Below, piece after piece: positions 1 through 8,812 of a stretch of 38,427 nucleotides of DNA. The notes beneath the pieces are model-generated. The model was not told where the DNA came from, did not search any database, and saw only the letters and a program-made list of their open reading frames with translations. Position 1 is the first letter of the stretch. Each line of letters starts with the position of its first letter. Source of the DNA: Acetobacteraceae bacterium (GTDB lineage: Bacteria > Pseudomonadota > Alphaproteobacteria > Acetobacterales > Acetobacteraceae); the NCBI GenBank assembly GCA_025360065.1, contig JANYCX010000192.1:1-38427 (forward strand). The letters are read 5' to 3'. A program made the translations under genes and the position numbers.

Positions 1-1
1 C

Positions 2-238
2 TGGGCGAGCATTCGGGCCAACGGTGCGCTCATTCAAGGTGAAGCGCCCGTCGGCGGTAGCTTCAAAGGGCTGACCAAATTTGCATCTGGCAACAGTGCC
101 GTGATTGTGCGGCGTGAGGGCAACAAGCAGGTAACAATAAAACTGCGCCTGTCCGACCTGATCAAGAATGGCGATATTTGTCAGAACGTCGAAATGCGCG
201 CGGGTGATACGATCATCATTCCGCAAAGCTGGTTCTGA
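2..238 (+). CDS. Polysaccharide export protein, XrtA-system type (C-terminal fragment)
   Basis: Only the last 78 codons are in the window; the reading frame is open from base 2 to TGA at 236-238. The fragment ends in MRAGDTIIIPQSWF, the usual tail of Wza-like outer-membrane polysaccharide export proteins with SLBB domains, especially those of exosortase A clusters. Family knowledge: these form the periplasmic/outer-membrane channel for exopolysaccharide. It lies 15 nt before the chain-length regulator and is the upstream member of the same operon. The ORF track misses it because the start is outside the window; the 168-428 ORF is a shadow in another frame. Confidence 0.85.
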   Translation, partial: WASIRANGALIQGEAPVGGSFKGLTKFASGNSAVIVRREGNKQVTIKLRLSDLIKNGDICQNVEMRAGDTIIIPQSWF

Positions 239-253
239 CAGGAAAGCCGCGCC

Positions 254-1855
254 ATGGACCAATTACGCGTTCTGCTTCGCCGCTATCTGGCCGCCGCCTG
301 GCGCTATCGCTGGGCAACGGTCGCTTGCGCCTGGGCAGTGTGCGGCATTGGCTGGGTGGGATCGACCTTCATTCCGAACCAATATGAAGCGAGCGCGCGG
401 TTGTACGTTGATGCCGACGCAGTGTTGACGCCGCTGCTCAAGGGCTTGGCGGTCGATAGCCAGATTACCTCACAACTCGACGTGCTCCAGCGAACCTTGC
501 TGAGCCGTCCAAACCTGGAAAAGCTCGTCTCCAACACCGATCTCGACCTGCTGATAGCAAGCCCGTCCGACCTCGAATCACTGGTGCTGCTGCTCGGCAG
601 TCAGATCAAGATCATCCCGCAGACCAAGAACCTGTTCACAATCGCCTATCGAAACCCGAGCCCGAAATTGTCCTTCGATGTCGTGCAGACCATCCTCACG
701 ACCTTTATTGAAAGCAAAACCGGCAATAACCGCTCCGAAATGCAGAATGCGATGCTGTTCATCGAACAGCAGATCGCCCAGTACGAACGCCAATTGCGCG
801 ATGCCGAAAAGCGTCGGGCGGAGTTTCGGACCAAATACCTCGATCTATTGCCCGGCGAAGGCAGCGGCTCCAGTGCGCTCGACACCACCCAGTCCCAGGT
901 GCGCACTCTGCAAGGCGCCCTCACCGATGAACTTAGTCGCCGCGAGCAACTGAAGGGCGAACTGGCCGCAATTCCACCCTTGCTGGTCACCGAAACCGAT
1001 CCCCTGCAAGCGCCAAATGCACCCACCGCGGCACCGGCACCGTCTCGCAATTCGCCCGAGCGGGCAAAACTTCAGGAAGCGCTTGGCCAGCTTGACGTGA
1101 TCAGGCTGCAATATACCGATAATCATCCCGACGTGATCGCGCTGCGCAAGCGGATCGACCTGCTGCGTCGTGACCTTGCCTCGGCCGACGCGGGCGTCGC
1201 GCAGGCCGTGCCGACCGACAAGGGCGATATTGCCACGCCAACCCAGCCTGGCACCCGCAGCCGGTCACAGCCAAACCCGGTCTATGAGAAAATCAAGGTC
1301 AGCCTGGTCGAGTCCGAATCGCGCGCGACATCGCTTCAGCGCCAATTATCGGACACCATCAAGGAACGCGACCGGTTGTTGGAAATCGCCCGTGGTGCCC
1401 CCGGTCTGCAAGCTGAATTCACCAATTTGAACCGCGATTATGATGTGTTGCGGCGCAGCTTCGAAGATATGCTGTCGCGTCGTGAATCGATGCGCATCGC
1501 CTCGGCTGCCGAAGCTGATGCCGACAAGATCAAAATCCAGATCGTCGATCCACCGCAGGTTCCGCAAAATCCGGTGGCCCCAAAACGGCTGCTGATTGTG
1601 ACCGGTATTCTGGGGGCAGGTTTGGCGATCGGGCTTGGCTTGGCCATCCTGCTCGCCCAGTTCGATCAATCATTTCACACGGTCGATGAACTGCGCGATC
1701 TTGGACTGCCGGTCGCCGGCAGCATTTCGCTGATCGTTGTATCGTCGCGTCGCAGCCAATTAATCGCTGCCTTGAGCTTTTCGCTCGCGTTGATGATGCT
1801 CGGCAGCGTCTATATCGGCTTGGTCGTGCGCCTGACTAAAGCGACCGGTGGTTGA
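254..1855 (+). CDS. XrtA-system polysaccharide chain-length determinant (Wzz/PCP family)
   Basis: 533 aa inner-membrane polysaccharide co-polymerase expected to set exopolysaccharide chain length together with the kinase that follows. A first membrane segment lies near residues 20-40. It is followed by a Wzz-type periplasmic region with long charged coiled-coil stretches (about 170-250 and 350-400). The proline-rich PPQVPQNPVAPKR motif then leads into a second membrane segment near 445-467. A further hydrophobic segment (about 503-525) sits at the extreme C-terminus, as in the TIGR03007-type proteins of exosortase clusters. The ATG is preceded by AGGAAAG at a suitable distance. The stop TGA overlaps the next ATG, so translation is probably coupled to the kinase. 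Confidence 0.92.
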   Translation: MDQLRVLLRRYLAAAWRYRWATVACAWAVCGIGWVGSTFIPNQYEASARLYVDADAVLTPLLKGLAVDSQITSQLDVLQRTLLSRPNLEKLVSNTDLDLLIASPSDLESLVLLLGSQIKIIPQTKNLFTIAYRNPSPKLSFDVVQTILTTFIESKTGNNRSEMQNAMLFIEQQIAQYERQLRDAEKRRAEFRTKYLDLLPGEGSGSSALDTTQSQVRTLQGALTDELSRREQLKGELAAIPPLLVTETDPLQAPNAPTAAPAPSRNSPERAKLQEALGQLDVIRLQYTDNHPDVIALRKRIDLLRRDLASADAGVAQAVPTDKGDIATPTQPGTRSRSQPNPVYEKIKVSLVESESRATSLQRQLSDTIKERDRLLEIARGAPGLQAEFTNLNRDYDVLRRSFEDMLSRRESMRIASAAEADADKIKIQIVDPPQVPQNPVAPKRLLIVTGILGAGLAIGLGLAILLAQFDQSFHTVDELRDLGLPVAGSISLIVVSSRRSQLIAALSFSLALMMLGSVYIGLVVRLTKATGG

Positions 1856-3015
1856 TGATGGCTGACGACATCGCCCCGCCTGAGCCCCCGCCCCCGAAGC
1901 CACCTTCCCGGCACCTTGTCGAGCGCATGGCCCAGCGCCTGCGTGGCATCGGTGGGTTGTCCGCGCCCAAGATTGCGCAACCGAACGACGTTCAGGTGCC
2001 CGCAGACCACAGCATCGCCGGCGCGGAAGCTGAAATCGAGCGTCCCGCCACTCCCGACGCTGAGACAGAGGGCGCATCCGATCACAATAGTACTGTCACC
2101 GACACACCAATCGCCGATGCCCCGGTCAGACCCAATGTCGAGGCCATGCTCGCCCGCGTGGTGGCCGACGCCCCGCCCGGTCTGGCACGGGCCGCAGCCG
2201 AGCTTGCCAGAAATGGCGCCCAACCAGGCAGCGATCTGCGCGCGCCGGACGAGGCCCCGGTTCCGAACTTCATCGATCACGCGATGCTGGAAAAGGCCGG
2301 CATGGTGGTTGGCCGCAAACTGCGAACCCGGATATCGGAAGAATTCCGCATCACCGTTGGCGCAATCCTGCGCTCCCTCAAGGGCAGCTATACGCCAGGG
2401 CGCGGGGCCGGCAATCTGCTGATGGTGACAAGTTCACGGCCAGGTGAAGGCAAAAGCTTCACCTCGCTCAATCTCGCCGGCAGCATCGCCCAGCATACCC
2501 AGCGCGAGGTGTTGCTGGTGGATGTTGACGCCAAGCAGCATTCGCTGACCGATCTGATCGGGGTTGGCGATCTGCCCGGGTTGATTGATCTGGCCGCCAA
2601 TGCCAGTTTGCGGGTGGAAGACACCATCGTCCGGACCGCGATTTCCAACCTGTCATTCCTGCCCGTCGGCGTGCGACGCGAAGATGGCGGCGACCTTGCC
2701 GCCGACAGTGTGCCGCGCCCGGTGACCAGTCTGATCGAGCGGTTGGGGCGGCGTTTCCCCAATCACCTGATCATCCTCGATGCGCCGCCCTGCCTTTCGA
2801 CCAGCGACCCCAGCACCTTGGCCCCGCATGTCGGGCAGATTGTGATGGTTGTCGAAGCCGAACGCACCCAACGTGCCGAGGTCATGGCCTCCCTCGATCT
2901 TCTGAAAGCATGTCCGCAGATCATTCTGCTGTTGAACAAAATCAAAGTGACCACCAGCTACACCTTCGGGGCCTATCATTACGGCGCCTATAACTACTCC
3001 GGCACGTATCCGTAA
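1855..3015 (+). CDS. XrtA-associated BY-type tyrosine kinase
   Basis: 386 aa cytoplasmic P-loop kinase of the Wzc/CapB type (TIGR03018-like), partner of the preceding Wzz-like protein in controlling polymer export. The first ~100 residues are proline-rich and low in complexity. Walker A is RPGEGKS (GEGKS about 197-201), Walker A' is DVDAKQ (about 223) and Walker B is IILDAPP (D about 309). The C-terminus is a tyrosine cluster (YTFGAYHYGAYNYSGTY), the expected autophosphorylation tail. The ORF track starts at TTG 1852; I prefer ATG 1855 because it overlaps the upstream TGA (TGATG). ATG 1858 is also possible. Confidence 0.9.
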   Translation: MMADDIAPPEPPPPKPPSRHLVERMAQRLRGIGGLSAPKIAQPNDVQVPADHSIAGAEAEIERPATPDAETEGASDHNSTVTDTPIADAPVRPNVEAMLARVVADAPPGLARAAAELARNGAQPGSDLRAPDEAPVPNFIDHAMLEKAGMVVGRKLRTRISEEFRITVGAILRSLKGSYTPGRGAGNLLMVTSSRPGEGKSFTSLNLAGSIAQHTQREVLLVDVDAKQHSLTDLIGVGDLPGLIDLAANASLRVEDTIVRTAISNLSFLPVGVRREDGGDLAADSVPRPVTSLIERLGRRFPNHLIILDAPPCLSTSDPSTLAPHVGQIVMVVEAERTQRAEVMASLDLLKACPQIILLLNKIKVTTSYTFGAYHYGAYNYSGTYP

Positions 3016-3017
3016 CC

Positions 3018-4652
3018 GTGCGATATTCAGGGCGCCAGGCGCCGCTCCCGCGCATCGCCTTCGGCATCCGGGTGGCAACGCTATTGTTGGGGGCGGCAAC
3101 GCTCCTCGCGTCACGCCCGGTGGCAGCCCAGGTGGCGGGCGCGGATGTCCGCCTGGGCAATTTACGTGACAGTTTTCAGAACGCATTTCCCGGACAGGGG
3201 GCAATCGTCACCGGCGGATGGACCTGGGGGGCATCGCTGGGCATCGACGAAACCTACAACAGCGCCACGCCGAACACCGGGGGCACACGCGGCGTTAGTT
3301 CCAAGCCGGATTTCTATACGTCGATCACCCCAAATATTTCGGTGCAAGGCGAGGGTCCGCGGCTGACCGGCAGCTTTTTCTATTCGCCGCAAGCGCAGAT
3401 TTACGCAAAGTCACCGTCGCAAAACACGATTTCCCACAGCTTCAACGGCACCGGCCATTTAACCATTGTCCCCGACCTGGCCTACATGGATCTGCGCGGT
3501 AACACAGCGTTGCGATCCCGCGCCGGTGGCGTTGGACCCGCCGGCACAACCAGCCTGTCCGCCCAAGATCAGCTCCAGACCACCGCGCTCTCGGTTGACA
3601 CTTATCTTGTGCATCGTTTTGACACTATCGGCACCGCCCAGCTGGGCTACACCATTGGCCAGACGATCATTTCCGGCAGTCAAAACCAGATTGTCTCGCC
3701 CTTCGTCACCCCGCAATCGGACCAGTCGCTGCGGTCGATGACCCCGCATCTCAGCTTCACCACCGGCGACGATTTCGGACGCTTTCAGGGCAGTTTGCAG
3801 GCCCAAGCCACCACCAATCAAGGCACCGGCCCCGCCGCCGGATCAAGCCGCAGCTCTGAAACCGCCAGCGGTTCGTATGCGCTGACCCGGCTATGGACCC
3901 TGACCGCATCGGTCGGGCACGAGAAAATCGATTATCCCGGGCTCAACCCAATCCATATCGATGGCCCGACCTGGAGCGGCGGGGTGACGGTCACCCCGGC
4001 TCCGGCCAGCAGCCTCGCGATCAGCTACGGGCAGAAATCCGGCCGCCCGTCATTGTCGGTCAACGCCAGCACGGCGCTGACATCGCGGATTCTCCTGTCC
4101 GGCAGCTATTCCGAGATCCTCAGCAGCAGCGCTGAAAACGCCCAGGCCGGGCTCGCCAATTCAACTGTCGGCGCTGGCGGCATTTCGATCAACCGGACCA
4201 CCGGCGCGCCGATCATCAACTCGGATAATTTCAACGGCAGCCAAGGTGCGATAACCTACAGCAAAACCATCAATGCCACGCTGACCTGGCTGCGGGACCT
4301 GGACACGGTGTCATTCTCCGTCAACCGCCTGCAATCGCAGATCATCAGCGCGACCGCAGTCGGCGGGCCCAACGCCACCACCAGCTTTAACGGCACACTC
4401 TCGTGGCAGCACGAATTTTCCGAGAACCTGCACGGCAATGTTTTCACCATGATCGGCCAACGTTCGGCGGTGTCGGCGGCCCGCGTCACCACGAGCCAGA
4501 ATACCATGAGCATCTTCGGCGGCCTGACCTATAATATCTCGCAGACATTATCGACCCACATGCAGGCCAGCTACACCAAAACCACCAACCCGCTGGCAAC
4601 TCAGAAGCCCACCACCACAATGATCGTGTTCGGCCTGAACAAAATGTTTTAG
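3018..4652 (+). CDS. XrtA/PEP-CTERM-associated outer-membrane beta-barrel (TIGR03016-like)
   Basis: 544 aa. The N-terminus has a signal peptide (hydrophobic stretch about 20-36, predicted cleavage after PVAAQ). The rest is rich in alternating Ser/Thr/Gly/aromatic beta-strand patterns with no helical membrane segments, and the last residue is Phe (FGLNKMF), typical of outer-membrane barrels. Position between the kinase and the ExeA-like ATPase matches the TIGR03016 family of exosortase A loci. The start is GTG, two bases after the kinase stop. The exact role (polymer passage or surface anchoring) is not established; the barrel call is firm, the family call rests on context and composition. Confidence 0.82.
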   Translation: MRYSGRQAPLPRIAFGIRVATLLLGAATLLASRPVAAQVAGADVRLGNLRDSFQNAFPGQGAIVTGGWTWGASLGIDETYNSATPNTGGTRGVSSKPDFYTSITPNISVQGEGPRLTGSFFYSPQAQIYAKSPSQNTISHSFNGTGHLTIVPDLAYMDLRGNTALRSRAGGVGPAGTTSLSAQDQLQTTALSVDTYLVHRFDTIGTAQLGYTIGQTIISGSQNQIVSPFVTPQSDQSLRSMTPHLSFTTGDDFGRFQGSLQAQATTNQGTGPAAGSSRSSETASGSYALTRLWTLTASVGHEKIDYPGLNPIHIDGPTWSGGVTVTPAPASSLAISYGQKSGRPSLSVNASTALTSRILLSGSYSEILSSSAENAQAGLANSTVGAGGISINRTTGAPIINSDNFNGSQGAITYSKTINATLTWLRDLDTVSFSVNRLQSQIISATAVGGPNATTSFNGTLSWQHEFSENLHGNVFTMIGQRSAVSAARVTTSQNTMSIFGGLTYNISQTLSTHMQASYTKTTNPLATQKPTTTMIVFGLNKMF

Positions 4653-4661
4653 AGCCCCATC

Positions 4662-5651
4662 ATGTATGAAAAATTCTACCATCTGACCGGAATGCCGTTT
4701 CAGCTGACGCCCGACAGCCGCTTTTTCTTCAGCAGCAAGGGCCATAGCCGGGCCATCGCGCATCTGATCTACGGCTTGTCGCAAGGCGAGGGTTTCATCA
4801 TCGTTACCGGTGAAGTCGGCGCCGGCAAAACCACGCTGGTCGAACGGCTGTGGGCCGAACTTGACCGCGCGACTTATACGCTCGCCCGCATCAACACCAC
4901 CCAGGTTTCCGGCGACGATCTGTTCCGCCTGACCATGGGCGCGTTCGGCATCGAAACCGAAACCTCGGACAAGCCGACCCTGCTGGCGCGGTTCGAGGAT
5001 ATGCTGAACGACCACCGGATCGAGGGCCGCCATTGCATTCTGGTGGTCGATGAGGTGCAGAACCTGACCCTTGCCGGCCTCGAAGAACTCCGCATGCTAT
5101 CCAACATCACCGAAGGCGGGCGGGCATCACTGCAAACAATCCTGCTCGGCCAGCCGCAGTTTCGCGCCAAGCTCGCCAGCCCCGATCTTGATCAGCTGCG
5201 CCAGCGGGTGCTGGCATCCTACCATCTTGGCCCGCTCGATGCGGCCGAAACCCGCGCCTATATCGAACACCGCCTGGGCGCGGTCGGCTGGACCGGCAAC
5301 CCGCAATGGACAGACGCCGCATTTGCTGCCGTGCATCGCCAGACCGGCGGCATTCCGCGCCGGATCAACCGGTTATGCTCGCGCGTGCTGCTTTACGGCG
5401 CTCTGGAGGAAGCCAGCACGATTTCGGCGGCCTCGGTCGATGGCACCGCCGAGGAACTACAGCACGATCTGGAGGGTGATTTCACCGACCCCGATGCGCG
5501 TGCCACCGAGGACGCCAAGCTGCTGTCAGCCGATGACCGCACCAGCCTGCTCGGCCGCATCCAGCGCCTGGAAGCGCAGATCACCCGCCAGGATCAGATC
5601 TTCCAGCGCCTGGCCGAGGTTCTTGCCGCCACAAGCACTGACAAAGGCTAG
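4662..5651 (+). CDS. XrtA-associated ATPase (ExeA/GspA-like AAA, TIGR03015-like)
   Basis: 329 aa. It opens with MYEKFYHLTGMPFQLTPDSRFFF, the typical start of the ExeA-like ATPases of exosortase loci. Walker A is GEVGAGKT (about 50-57) and Walker B is LVVDEVQ (about 127-133). The NRLCSRVLLYG segment fits the AAA lid. The C-terminal ~25 residues form a short coiled coil (LLGRIQRLEAQITRQDQIFQRL), likely for oligomerisation. Family role inferred: energising assembly or remodelling of the envelope-spanning polysaccharide machinery. It lies 9 nt after the beta-barrel gene. Confidence 0.9.
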   Translation: MYEKFYHLTGMPFQLTPDSRFFFSSKGHSRAIAHLIYGLSQGEGFIIVTGEVGAGKTTLVERLWAELDRATYTLARINTTQVSGDDLFRLTMGAFGIETETSDKPTLLARFEDMLNDHRIEGRHCILVVDEVQNLTLAGLEELRMLSNITEGGRASLQTILLGQPQFRAKLASPDLDQLRQRVLASYHLGPLDAAETRAYIEHRLGAVGWTGNPQWTDAAFAAVHRQTGGIPRRINRLCSRVLLYGALEEASTISAASVDGTAEELQHDLEGDFTDPDARATEDAKLLSADDRTSLLGRIQRLEAQITRQDQIFQRLAEVLAATSTDKG

Positions 5652-5658
5652 CGCCGCC

Positions 5659-6510
5659 ATGCCCCGCATCACCAACGCCATGACGGTCGACGTGGAAGAT
5701 TATTTCCAGGTTGAAGCATTTGCCGGCGTGGTGCCGCAGGCTGACTGGGACAGTTTGCCCAGCCGGGTCGCGGCCAATACCGATCTGCTGCTGGCGCGCT
5801 TCGAGGCCGCCGGCGTGAAGGCGACCTTCTTTACCCTCGGCTGGGTGGCACATCGCTCGCCGGACATCGTTCGCCGCATCGTCGCAGCTGGGCATGAACT
5901 GGCGAGCCATGGCTACGCACATCAACGCGTGTCCCGCCAGGACGCCGCGACCTTCCGCGCCGATGTCAGCCGCGCCAAGGCATTACTCGAAGATATCGGT
6001 GGGGTTGCGGTGATCGGCTATCGCGCGCCGACCTTCTCGATCGGCGCCGCCACCCCATGGGCCGCCGATGTCCTGGCCGAAACCGGGCATCGCTACAGTT
6101 CCTCGGTCTATCCGGTGAAGCACGATCTTTACGGCGCGCCCGATGCGCCGCGCCTGCCCTATTGCCCCGGCCCGGCCGGCTTCTGCGAATTGCCGATGAC
6201 CGCATTGCCGGTTTTTGGGCGCAATCTGCCGTGCTCCGGCGGAGGATTTTTCCGCCTGCTGCCCTACGCGCTGTTTCGTCTTGGCCTGGCTGGTTTCAAC
6301 ACCGTCGAGGGCAAGCCCGGAATTTTCTACACCCATCCTTGGGAGTTCGATCCAGACCAGCCGCGCATCGCCGGTCTAAGCCGGCTGTCGCGCTTCCGCC
6401 ACTACCTCAATCTCGACAAAACCGAACCGCGTTTGGTGCGCCTGCTCGGCGATTTCGCCTGGGATCGGATGGACATTGTGTTTGCCCAAGCCATCGCGGG
6501 GCCGGCATGA
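5659..6510 (+). CDS. XrtA-system polysaccharide deacetylase (DUF3473, NodB-like)
   Basis: 283 aa carbohydrate esterase, expected to remove N-acetyl groups from the exopolysaccharide. The metal and catalytic motifs are TVDVEDYF (residues 9-16), ATFFTLGW, SHGYAHQRV (H-x3-H) and GYRAPTFSI. The C-terminal FYTHPWEFDPDQPR block is characteristic of DUF3473. The ORF track opens this frame at 5071, but the first ~196 codons overlap the ATPase out of frame and are not protein-like. ATG 5659, 7 nt after the ATPase stop, gives the normal family N-terminus. The stop overlaps the next start as ATGA. Confidence 0.92.
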   Translation: MPRITNAMTVDVEDYFQVEAFAGVVPQADWDSLPSRVAANTDLLLARFEAAGVKATFFTLGWVAHRSPDIVRRIVAAGHELASHGYAHQRVSRQDAATFRADVSRAKALLEDIGGVAVIGYRAPTFSIGAATPWAADVLAETGHRYSSSVYPVKHDLYGAPDAPRLPYCPGPAGFCELPMTALPVFGRNLPCSGGGFFRLLPYALFRLGLAGFNTVEGKPGIFYTHPWEFDPDQPRIAGLSRLSRFRHYLNLDKTEPRLVRLLGDFAWDRMDIVFAQAIAGPA

Positions 6511-7556
6511 GCGTGACAATCCGCGCCCTCGCGCCCTTCGACACCGCCGCCTGGGACGCGTTTGTCACCGCGCATCCGGACGGCACGTTCTTCCATCTTG
6601 CCGCCTGGCAAACCGTGATCGCGCGCGCTTTCGGCCATGCCACCCACTACGCGCTGGCCGAAACCGATGGCGCGATTACCGGAGTGCTGCCACTCGCGCA
6701 GGTCAAGACCATGCTATTCGGCAACAGCCTGGTCTCGGTGCCGTTCTGCGTGCATGGCGGCCCGCTGGCCTCCGACCGCGCCAGTTTCCAGGCGCTCCAA
6801 GCCCATGCCTCCGGGCTGATGGATCGGCTTGCCGTGCCGGTGATGGAGTTTCGCTTTCGCGACGCGCCAGAAGCCGGCTGGCTGGATGAAGCGCAGTGGC
6901 CCGCGCGCGGCGATCTTTACGTCCTGTTCCGCAAGGCGATTACAGCGTCCGATGACGCCAACCTCAAGGCCATTCCGCGCAAGCAGCGGGCGATGGTGCG
7001 TAAGGGCATCGACGTCGGGCTGCGCTCGGAACTGGATGACGACGTCACAAGGCTGCACGCGATCTATGCCGAAAGCGTACGCAATCTTGGCACCCCGGTG
7101 TTTTCCAAGCGCTTCTTCGCCATCCTGATGGAGGAATTTGCTGGCCAGATTGACATTGTCACCATTGTGGATGGGCAAACCCCGATTGCCTCAGTGATGA
7201 ACTTCTATTTCCGGAATGAAGTTCTGCCTTATTACGGTGGCGGGCGGGCGGTAGCGCGCGAACGCTATGGCAATGACTTCATGTATTGGGAGGTGATGCG
7301 GCGCGCGGCGGCGAAGGGCTGCACCCTGTTCGATTTCGGTCGCAGCAAGCTCGGCACCGGGGCGATGGCGTTTAAGAAGAACTGGGGCTTCACCGCGGTG
7401 CCAATGCAGTACCGCTTCCGCCTCGCGCCCGGGCAGTCAATCCCGGACAACAACCCGTTGAACCCGAAATTCGCGCTGTTCATTGCCGCCTGGAAGCGCC
7501 TGCCGATCCCGATCGCCAATCTGATTGGCCCGCATATTGTCCGTGGTCTGGGATGA
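6507..7556 (+). CDS. FemAB-like acyltransferase, XrtA/PEP-CTERM-associated (TIGR03019-like)
   Basis: 349 aa GNAT-fold protein of the FemAB group; relatives transfer aminoacyl groups, and this subfamily travels with exosortase A clusters. It opens MSVTIRALAPFDTAAWDAFV and contains the FFHLAAWQTVIARAFGH block near the N-terminus. A C-terminal acyltransferase core includes YYGGGRAVARERYGNDFMYW and FDFGRSKLGTGAMAFKKNWG. The true start is ATG 6507, overlapping the deacetylase TGA; the track start at 6057 extends into the deacetylase gene out of frame. The substrate is unknown; modification of the polymer or its lipid-linked precursor is inferred from context. Confidence 0.9.
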   Translation: MSVTIRALAPFDTAAWDAFVTAHPDGTFFHLAAWQTVIARAFGHATHYALAETDGAITGVLPLAQVKTMLFGNSLVSVPFCVHGGPLASDRASFQALQAHASGLMDRLAVPVMEFRFRDAPEAGWLDEAQWPARGDLYVLFRKAITASDDANLKAIPRKQRAMVRKGIDVGLRSELDDDVTRLHAIYAESVRNLGTPVFSKRFFAILMEEFAGQIDIVTIVDGQTPIASVMNFYFRNEVLPYYGGGRAVARERYGNDFMYWEVMRRAAAKGCTLFDFGRSKLGTGAMAFKKNWGFTAVPMQYRFRLAPGQSIPDNNPLNPKFALFIAAWKRLPIPIANLIGPHIVRGLG

Positions 7557-8812
7557 AGCCGACCCTGCTGTTCATCAGCCCGCGCTTTCTTTACCCGCCA
7601 GTGAAGGGCGAGAAAATCCGCGGCTGGAACCTGCTGCGCCATTTCGCCAGCCGCTATCGGGTGCTGCTGGGCTGTCTGGTCGATGATCCGGCCGATATGG
7701 CGCATTACGAGGTGCTGCGCCCATTTTGCGCCGAACTCGTGTGCTTTCCGATCGACAAGCGCTGGCAGAAAATCAAGTCGCTGGCGAGTTTCCGGCCGGG
7801 CCGGCCGTTGATGCTCGACTACAATTATCACCCCGGTCTGGCCGCCTGGGTGACGTCCGTCCTGGCGCGCGAGCCGGTCGATATCGCCTATTTGTTTTCG
7901 ACCCCGATGGCGCCCTATGTGCTGCCGTTGCTGGGCAACGGGACGCGCCCGGTGCTGGTGCTGGACATGCAGGATATCGATTCGGAAAAATGGCGCGAAT
8001 ATGCGCTTACCGCACGCTTTCCGATGGATAGGGTCTGGGCGCGGGAAGCCCGCACCTTGCTCGCCTATGAAATTGCTGCGGCCCGGGCCTGCGATCTGAC
8101 TTTTCTGGTATCCGAACCCGAATGCGCCGCGTTCCGCCGCCTGATGCCCGCGATCGGCGACAAACTGCACGCGGTCGAACAGGGCGTCGATCTCGAACAA
8201 TTCTCGCCGGTTCATCATTTCGATACGCCTTACAAATCGGCCGGACCGCATATCGCCCTGGTCGGCAACATGGATTACTGGCCCAACGAAGATGCGGCGA
8301 TGTGGTTCGCGTCCGAGGTTCTGCCGATTGTGCGCCGCCGCCATCCAACCGCTGCATTCGCCATTATCGGCGCCAATCCAACGCCCCGGATCCGCGCCCT
8401 GGCCGAACTGGCAGGCGTGCTGGTAACCGGCCGGGTCGCCGATGTGCGGCCTTATGTCGCGAACGCCGCCGTGGCGGTAATCCCGTTGCGCATCGCGCGC
8501 GGCATTCAGAACAAGGTGCTGGAGGCCATGGCGCTCGGTCGCCCGGTGGTCGTCACGCCACAAGCCTTCGAGGGCGTGCGCGCCAAGGCAGGGCGGGACC
8601 TGCTGGTGGCTGACGGCGCCGAGGCGCTTGCAGCCACCATCGGCGAGGTGCTCGACGGCAAACACCCCGATATTGGCCTGGCCGCGCGACGGGCGATGGA
8701 GGCCTCGTATGACTGGGCCTCGCGGATGGCGTTGCTCGATCGCTTGCTGGATGCCGAACTTGCCGCACGCTGTGCTAAACCTGTACCCACCAACAGCAAG
8801 GACGCCGCATGA
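7553..8812 (+). CDS. XrtA-system glycosyltransferase (GT4 type, TIGR03087-like)
   Basis: 419 aa. The N-terminal domain opens LLFISPRFLYPPVKGEKIRGWNLLRHF, typical of TIGR03087 sugar transferases. The C-terminal Rossmann half has VGNMDYWPNEDAAMWFASEVLP and the donor-binding loop IPLRIARGIQNKVLEAMALGRPVV. Expected to add a sugar to the lipid-linked exopolysaccharide unit on the cytoplasmic side of the inner membrane. Starts and ends with ATGA overlaps, so it is coupled to femAB upstream and xrtA downstream. The 542-aa ORF opposite it (7265-8893, -) is a shadow. Confidence 0.92.
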   Translation: MKPTLLFISPRFLYPPVKGEKIRGWNLLRHFASRYRVLLGCLVDDPADMAHYEVLRPFCAELVCFPIDKRWQKIKSLASFRPGRPLMLDYNYHPGLAAWVTSVLAREPVDIAYLFSTPMAPYVLPLLGNGTRPVLVLDMQDIDSEKWREYALTARFPMDRVWAREARTLLAYEIAAARACDLTFLVSEPECAAFRRLMPAIGDKLHAVEQGVDLEQFSPVHHFDTPYKSAGPHIALVGNMDYWPNEDAAMWFASEVLPIVRRRHPTAAFAIIGANPTPRIRALAELAGVLVTGRVADVRPYVANAAVAVIPLRIARGIQNKVLEAMALGRPVVVTPQAFEGVRAKAGRDLLVADGAEALAATIGEVLDGKHPDIGLAARRAMEASYDWASRMALLDRLLDAELAARCAKPVPTNSKDAA